64,000 nucleotides of DNA. It comes from Sterolibacterium sp964521075 (GTDB lineage Bacteria > Pseudomonadota > Gammaproteobacteria > Burkholderiales > Rhodocyclaceae). The stretch spans positions 1 to 64,000 of the forward strand of contig CAZFPI010000003.1 of assembly GCA_964521075.1 (NCBI GenBank), read 5' to 3'. The first letter of the stretch is position 1; each line of letters begins with the position of its first letter. Positions 59,933 to 64,000 of the stretch are shown one piece after another. The notes under the pieces are model-generated. The model saw only the letters and a list, made by a program, of their open reading frames with translations, was not told where the DNA came from and searched no databases. The position numbers and the translations under genes were made by a program.

Positions 59933-61350
59933 CCGGCGCTCCCGCCCATCGCGGTATTCTCGAACCGGGTGTATTCCCCGAGGAAGGTCAGCTTGACCGT
60001 ACCTGTCGGGCCATTCCGCTGCTTGCCGATGATGACTTCGGCCAGCCCCTTGTCCTGGGTTTCCGGCTTGTAATATTCATCACGATACATCATCAAGATG
60101 ACGTCAGCATCCTGTTCGATGGCCCCGGATTCCCGCAGATCGCTCATCAGGGGGCGTTTGTCAGTACGTTCCTCAACCTTTCTTGAAAGCTGGGAGAGTG
60201 CTATGACGGGGCACTTGAGTTCCTTGGCCAGGGATTTGATCGAGCGGGAAATTTCGGAAATTTCCGTCGCCCGGTTTTCGCCGTCACGGTTGGAGGTCAT
60301 CAGTTGCAGGTAGTCGATGACGATGAGGCCCAGCTTTCCGCCAAACTGCCGCGCCAGCCTGCGGGCGCGGGCGCGCAGGTCGGTTGAGTTGATGGCCCCG
60401 GTTTCATCGATATGAATGGGGGCGGCGTGGAGTTTTCCCAAGGCTACGGTCATTTTGTCCCACTCGTCGTCGGAGAGCCTGCCGGTGCGAACCCGGTGGG
60501 CATCGAGCCGCCCAACCGAGGAAAGAAGACGCATGGCCAGTTGCGAGCCTGACATTTCCAGACTGAAAATGGCCACAGGCAAGCCGAGGTCGACGCCGAC
60601 ATGTTCGGCGATGTTGAGCGCGAACGCTGTTTTACCCATGGAGGGGCGTCCGGCGACGACGATCATGTCGCCTGGCTGCATGCCCGAGGTCATTTTGTCG
60701 AGGTCGGTGAAGCCGCTGGGAACGCCGGTGATTTCGGAGGGATTGTCGGAGTCGTAGAGTTCCTGGATGCGTTCGACCAGTTCTCCGAGCAGGGGTTGGA
60801 TGGCGACAAAACCCTGGCTGGTTTTTGCGCCGGATTCGGCGATTTCGAACACGCGCTGTTCGGCTTGATCGAGCAGCTGCTTGACATCCTTGCCCGCCGG
60901 GTTCAGCGCGCTGGCGGCAATTTCGTCTCCGACGCTGACGAGGCGGCGCAATACGGCACGTTCATGAACGATTTCGGCATAACGCCGGATATTGGCTGCA
61001 GAGGGCGTATTGTTGGCAATCTCGCCCAGATAGGCCAGTCCGCCGGCTTGTTCTACTTCATTGTGTTTTTCGATGGATTCATAGACGGTCACCACGTCGG
61101 CGGGGCGGCCCAGTTCGATGAGCCCCTGGATACGGCGAAAGATGCGCCGGTGGTCGTCACGGTAAAAATCGGATTCTGTGACGATGTCTGCGATACGATC
61201 CCAAGCCGGGTTGTCCAGCAGCAGGCCACCGATCAGGGATTGCTCGGCCTCGATGGAGTGGGGCGGAAGTTTGAGGCTGCTGAGTTGAGGGTCCTCCGGC
61301 GGCGAAAATTTCCGCTTTCCCTGAAATCGCTGTTCCGTCGTGTCACTCAT
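59926..61350 (-). CDS. dnaB: Replicative DNA helicase DnaB
   Basis: A 474-residue hexameric helicase for the replication fork. The N-terminal collar (LPPHSIEAEQSLIGGLLLDNPAWD) leads to the RecA-type domain with Walker A GRPSMGKTAFALN near 220, Walker B LIVIDYLQLM near 325, and the helicase motif FSLEMSGSQLAMRLL. Length is normal. It follows the rplI operon on the same strand with a 240-bp gap containing a terminator for rplI and a tandem repeat. Confidence 0.96.
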   Translation of the reverse strand: MSDTTEQRFQGKRKFSPPEDPQLSSLKLPPHSIEAEQSLIGGLLLDNPAWDRIADIVTESDFYRDDHRRIFRRIQGLIELGRPADVVTVYESIEKHNEVEQAGGLAYLGEIANNTPSAANIRRYAEIVHERAVLRRLVSVGDEIAASALNPAGKDVKQLLDQAEQRVFEIAESGAKTSQGFVAIQPLLGELVERIQELYDSDNPSEITGVPSGFTDLDKMTSGMQPGDMIVVAGRPSMGKTAFALNIAEHVGVDLGLPVAIFSLEMSGSQLAMRLLSSVGRLDAHRVRTGRLSDDEWDKMTVALGKLHAAPIHIDETGAINSTDLRARARRLARQFGGKLGLIVIDYLQLMTSNRDGENRATEISEISRSIKSLAKELKCPVIALSQLSRKVEERTDKRPLMSDLRESGAIEQDADVILMMYRDEYYKPETQDKGLAEVIIGKQRNGPTGTVKLTFLGEYTRFENTAMGGSAGY

Positions 61351-61418
61351 GCAGGTATCTCCTGTTGCGCCAGCAGACAGTGTACCCCGGGGCCTCGGGG
61401 AGGGCTGTTGAAAAACCG

Positions 61419-61462
61419 GTGGAAATGCTGGGGAAAAATTGTGGAAATACTGGGGAAAAGCT
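61419..61462. repeat. 22-bp tandem repeat upstream of dnaB
   Basis: Two adjacent 22-bp units, GTGGAAATGCTGGGGAAAAA-type, match at 19 of 22 positions (61419-61440 and 61441-61462), about 70 bp from the dnaB start. They could be binding sites in the dnaB promoter region; DnaA-like TGTGGAAAT is present in the second unit, but two mismatches from consensus. Confidence 0.65.
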
Positions 61463-61525
61463 GTGAGAAACAGGCCGGCCAGCGTTCCCCGGGCGGGGCA
61501 TTCTGAACGTTAATGTGATCGTCAA

Positions 61526-61554
61526 CGGAAAAGGGCCGCCCGGGCGGCCCTTTC
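61526..61554 (-). terminator. Rho-independent terminator after rplI
   Basis: The hairpin AAAGGGCCGC (61530-61539) and GCGGCCCTTT (61544-61553) with loop CCGG is followed, on the minus strand, by TTTTCC. It is 40 bases past the rplI stop and ends the rpsF-priB-rpsR-rplI transcript before dnaB. Confidence 0.85.
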
Positions 61555-61592
61555 CTTGCTTTCGTCAGCGTGTGACGATCTGGCAGAGCGGA

Positions 61593-62042
61593 TCAGTGCT
61601 CGCCGAGAATCGAAACCGTGATGCTCGTGACGACGTCGGTATGCAGACCCAGTTCGATCTTGGTGTCGCCAACTTGCTTGAGCAGCCCCATCGGCATGCG
61701 GATCTGCGCCTTTTCGATGGCGTAGCCCTGTGCCTTGAGTGCTTCCGAAATGTCAGCGTTGGTGACTGAGCCAAAGAGGCGGCCATCCACGCCAGATTTG
61801 CGGGTGATTTGCAGCATCAGGCCTTCCAGCTTGGTGGCCTTGTCCTGGGCTGCGGCCAGCTTGTCGGCCTGGGCCTTTTCCAGCTCGGCGCGGCGGGTTT
61901 CGAACGCTGCCAGGTTTTCCGGCGTCACGCGCTTGGCCTTGCCTTGCGGAATGAGAAAGTTACGGGCGTAGCCGTCCTTGACTTTGACGACATCGCCGAG
62001 TTGGCCGAGGTTTACGACCTTTTCCATCAGAATCACTTGCAT
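61593..62042 (-). CDS. rplI: 50S ribosomal protein L9
   Basis: A 149-residue ribosomal protein. The N-terminal domain MQVILMEKVVNLGQLGDVVKVKDGYARNFLIPQGKAKRVT is the L9 signature, followed by a long connecting helix and a C-terminal domain. It is the last gene of rpsF-priB-rpsR-rplI, 15 bp after rpsR. Confidence 0.98.
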   Translation of the reverse strand: MQVILMEKVVNLGQLGDVVKVKDGYARNFLIPQGKAKRVTPENLAAFETRRAELEKAQADKLAAAQDKATKLEGLMLQITRKSGVDGRLFGSVTNADISEALKAQGYAIEKAQIRMPMGLLKQVGDTKIELGLHTDVVTSITVSILGEH

Positions 62043-62057
62043 GGTCTTGTCTCCGGC

Positions 62058-62336
62058 TTATTCGTGCAGATCGGTGTAGGGGAGCAACGCCAGAAAGCGT
62101 GCGCGCTTGATGGCCGTCGACAGCTGACGCTGGTAACCGGCACGCGTACCGGTGATGCGCGCCGGCATGATCTTGGCGTTTTCGGTGATGAAATCCTTGA
62201 GGATTTCCACATCCTTGTAGTCGACTTCGGCAATTTTTTCTGCGGTGAAACGGCAGAACTTGCGACGCTTGAACATGCCGCGGCCCTTGTCATCCTTGCG
62301 CTTTGCGCCGGGCTTGGACTTCGGTTTGAAAGCCAT
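62058..62336 (-). CDS. rpsR: 30S ribosomal protein S18
   Basis: A 92-residue ribosomal protein with the family core RRKFCRFTAEKIAEVDYKDVEILKDFITENAKIMPARITGTRAGYQRQLSTAIKRARFLALLPYTD. The N-terminal Gly/Lys-rich extension (FKPKSKPGAKRKDDKGRGMFK) is typical of betaproteobacteria. It begins at the stop of priB with a one-base overlap. Confidence 0.98.
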   Translation of the reverse strand: MAFKPKSKPGAKRKDDKGRGMFKRRKFCRFTAEKIAEVDYKDVEILKDFITENAKIMPARITGTRAGYQRQLSTAIKRARFLALLPYTDLHE

Positions 62337-62656
62337 TATTTTGTTCCTTCCAGAAATTCGATCTCGTTGACATGCAGGAGCAGGCTCCTGCTTTTCAGAC
62401 TTTTTGCGCTGAGAAACCCGGTTAACCTGACCTTGTCCCCCGGTTTTGCATCTGTCATCAGGTGTGCATTGGGGCCAAGGGCAATTGCCGGAATTTCACA
62501 ATCCACCACACGCCGGATACCAGCTTCGATCTGTTCCGACTGATGCCCGATCCTGAAGCTCAGGACAGGCACACCGGCCGGTGTGTATCGCAACGCTGCG
62601 ACTTCAAGCAGGCTGCCGGTGATCTTCGTGCAGTTTTCGGTAGAGGCTTCAGGCAC
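62336..62656 (-). CDS. priB: Primosomal replication protein PriB
   Basis: A 106-residue OB-fold single-strand DNA-binding protein for replication restart, recognisable by NCTKITGSLLEVAALRYTPAGVPVLSFRI and IPAIALGPNA and VRLTGFLSAKSLKSRSLLLHVNEIEFLEG. It lies between rpsF and rpsR, the standard place in beta- and gammaproteobacteria. It overlaps rpsF by eight bases. Confidence 0.95.
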   Translation of the reverse strand: MPEASTENCTKITGSLLEVAALRYTPAGVPVLSFRIGHQSEQIEAGIRRVVDCEIPAIALGPNAHLMTDAKPGDKVRLTGFLSAKSLKSRSLLLHVNEIEFLEGTK

Positions 62657-63041
62657 TCGCCGGGGCTTCTGCCTGGGTGGGTTGGGCGGATTGTTGCGCG
62701 GCAGCAGTCAGCGACCTGGATTTTTCTTCCTTCATCATGGGGGAAGGGGTAGTCGCAGCCTGTTTCATTTTGACCGTCAGGTGACGCAGCACGGCATCGT
62801 TGAACTTGAAGGCGTGTTCGAGTTCAGCCAGGGTTTCAGCATCGCACTCGATGTTCATCAGAACATAATGCGCTTTGTGAACCTTCTGGATCGGGTAAGC
62901 CATCTGGCGACGGCCCCAGTCTTCAAGGCGGTGAATGTTGCCATTACGGGAAGACACGAGTGTCTTGTAACGGTCGATCATCGCCGGAACCTGTTCGCTC
63001 TGGTCCGGGTGAACGATGAATACGATTTCATAATGTCGCAT
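62649..63041 (-). CDS. rpsF: 30S ribosomal protein S6
   Basis: A 130-residue ribosomal protein, MRHYEIVFIVHPDQSEQV... with the MAYPIQKVHKAHYVLMNIECD core. The C-terminal 30 residues (AAQQSAQPTQAEAPASA) are a low-complexity tail as in other betaproteobacteria. I chose the ATG at 63041, which has a GGAGATT site; the frame to 63107 is not conserved. First gene of the ribosomal operon. Confidence 0.97.
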   Translation of the reverse strand: MRHYEIVFIVHPDQSEQVPAMIDRYKTLVSSRNGNIHRLEDWGRRQMAYPIQKVHKAHYVLMNIECDAETLAELEHAFKFNDAVLRHLTVKMKQAATTPSPMMKEEKSRSLTAAAQQSAQPTQAEAPASA

Positions 63042-63150
63042 GCAATCTCCTTTTGGAAAAAGCTCCCCCGCATGCGTTTCGGGTGGAGCAAGGTGGAAAA
63101 CCCGCAATTCTAATAGAAATCACGGGTTGATGCAATTTCAATCAGTTCCA

Positions 63151-64000
63151 TCAATCAGTTTCATCAGGTGTTTTTTGACCGGAGCCTGCATATTTCGCGG
63201 CAATTGCACGGGCCTGGTTGGCGATTTGCATTCTCAGCGATTCCGGGGCGATGACTTCCACATCCGCGCCGTGGCGCAGGATGTCCATGACCAGTTCTTG
63301 TGGCTGGGCGTAGGGGATTTCGAGAAAGAAGCTGCCGTCCGGCCCTGTCCGGGATTTTTGTTCCGGATGCCAGCATTCGGCACGAACCCAGCGGGCGCGT
63401 TCTGGCCCGAAGCGTAGTTTGGCCCATTGCACTTCACGCCCCGAAAAGATGCCGTAGCCACTCCCGAGGATTTCGTCCAGTTCCTTGGTGGAAATGTTTT
63501 TCGCCTGCCGGGGCAGAATTTCGGTTTGTTCGATGGCATCTACGGAAAAACAGCGCAAGCCTTCACGAAGGTGGCACCAGGCATCCAGATACCAGTTGTC
63601 ACGGTAGTGCACGAGTCGTTGTGGTGAGATCTCCCGCTCGCTTGGTTCATCGTTGTAGCGGGCGCGATAGCGGATCAGCAATCGTTGACGGCGCAAAAGT
63701 GCCGATCCTACAGCGGCGAAGTGCGGGGCAGGGAAGTGCCGGCTTTGCGCGCCCAGTACCTTGACGCGTTTTTGCACTTCGCCCGCAGTGTGATCGGCAC
63801 TGCCAAGCAGTTCTTTCAGGCGGGCCATCAGCGGCTTGAGATGTCTGTCGAGCAGGCCGCCACGATCCAGGCCGGAAATCAGTTGCTGCATGGTCAGCAG
63901 CGCGTGGATTTCTGTTTCGTTGAACCATAGCCCGGGTAGTTCGGTTTGTGTCGGCATCTTGCTGCTACTTTTGCATTCTTCAAGATGGTAGCCATCCCGC
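63151..64000 (-). CDS. WYL-domain transcriptional regulator, 5' end outside the window
   Basis: A WYL-domain regulator, of which about 283 residues are visible. The WYL domain (YRARYNDEPSEREISPQRLVHYRDNWYLDAWCHLREGLRCF) and the C-terminal WCX extension are intact. The frame stays open beyond the methionine at 63957 to the window edge, reading RDGYHLEE before ELPGLWFNETEIHALL; that is the wing of the usual N-terminal helix-turn-helix. The real start lies outside the window. WYL proteins sense ligands or nucleic acids and often regulate DNA repair or phage defence; no target is evident here. Confidence 0.85.
   Translation of the reverse strand, partial: RDGYHLEECKSSSKMPTQTELPGLWFNETEIHALLTMQQLISGLDRGGLLDRHLKPLMARLKELLGSADHTAGEVQKRVKVLGAQSRHFPAPHFAAVGSALLRRQRLLIRYRARYNDEPSEREISPQRLVHYRDNWYLDAWCHLREGLRCFSVDAIEQTEILPRQAKNISTKELDEILGSGYGIFSGREVQWAKLRFGPERARWVRAECWHPEQKSRTGPDGSFFLEIPYAQPQELVMDILRHGADVEVIAPESLRMQIANQARAIAAKYAGSGQKTPDETD

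Overview
The window is a chromosomal piece of a denitrifying, respiring betaproteobacterium. The evidence is a c-type nitric oxide reductase cluster, an NsrR-type NO sensor, a bc1 complex with a Rieske/cytochrome b/cytochrome c1 order, a PriB gene between rpsF and rpsR, and beta-oxidation genes behind a PsrA-like TetR regulator. Rhodocyclales or a Sterolibacterium/Sulfuritalea-type lineage is my best guess from general gene content; no rRNA is present to confirm it.

Layout. 1-4631: end of norB, then norE, norF, norQ, a small membrane protein with a 9-bp tandem repeat, and norD. 4651-5877: a membrane diguanylate cyclase. 6019-6202: a short inverted-repeat element (copy 1). 6288-7971: a molybdopterin-binding protein and a MobA/MocA-like nucleotidyltransferase. 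7974-12762: recJ and a COG4255-like gene, divergent from lolC/lolD. 12821-13210: tRNA-Gly and inverted-repeat element copy 2, which has perfect 18-bp ends and a perfect 10-bp target duplication. 13246-19482: PsrA-like regulator, acyl-CoA dehydrogenase, FadB-like and FadA-like enzymes. 19508-23023: a metal (probably zinc) uptake locus without an ATPase gene. 23289-24296: galE. 24334-26707: an NO-stress module with nsrR divergent from a DUF2249/hemerythrin/cupin operon. 26919-28977: a tightly coupled receiver/CheC-like/diguanylate cyclase operon. 28955-38101: a WbuC-like cupin, dnaE, HDOD protein, ParA-like ATPase, epimerase and uvrD. 38155-42652: a methyltransferase, a second ParA-like ATPase, a sensor kinase and a LuxR-type response regulator. 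42777-47801: rpmE, a GT-83-like glycosyltransferase, orn, an M48 protease and rsgA. 47837-52912: ppx and an Mla-like lipid transport operon. 52931-59932: petABC, sspA, sspB, an exported unknown, tsaB, rimI and a uracil-DNA glycosylase. 59926-63041: dnaB and rplI-rpsR-priB-rpsF. 63151-64000: a WYL regulator cut by the window edge.

Themes. NO reduction and NO sensing lie about 20 kb apart and probably act in one denitrification programme. Two diguanylate cyclases with intact GGEEF and inhibitory RxxD sites add c-di-GMP signalling. Fatty-acid oxidation is one operon with its own regulator and a palindromic operator.

The strongest non-genic observations are the two copies of a non-autonomous inverted-repeat element, each flanked by a 10-bp duplication; a false assembly gap inside the sensor kinase gene, where 55 bp is repeated on both sides of 100 N and collapsing it restores the frame; and many short near-perfect tandem duplications across the window. 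I saw no CRISPR array, prophage, plasmid origin or complete insertion sequence.
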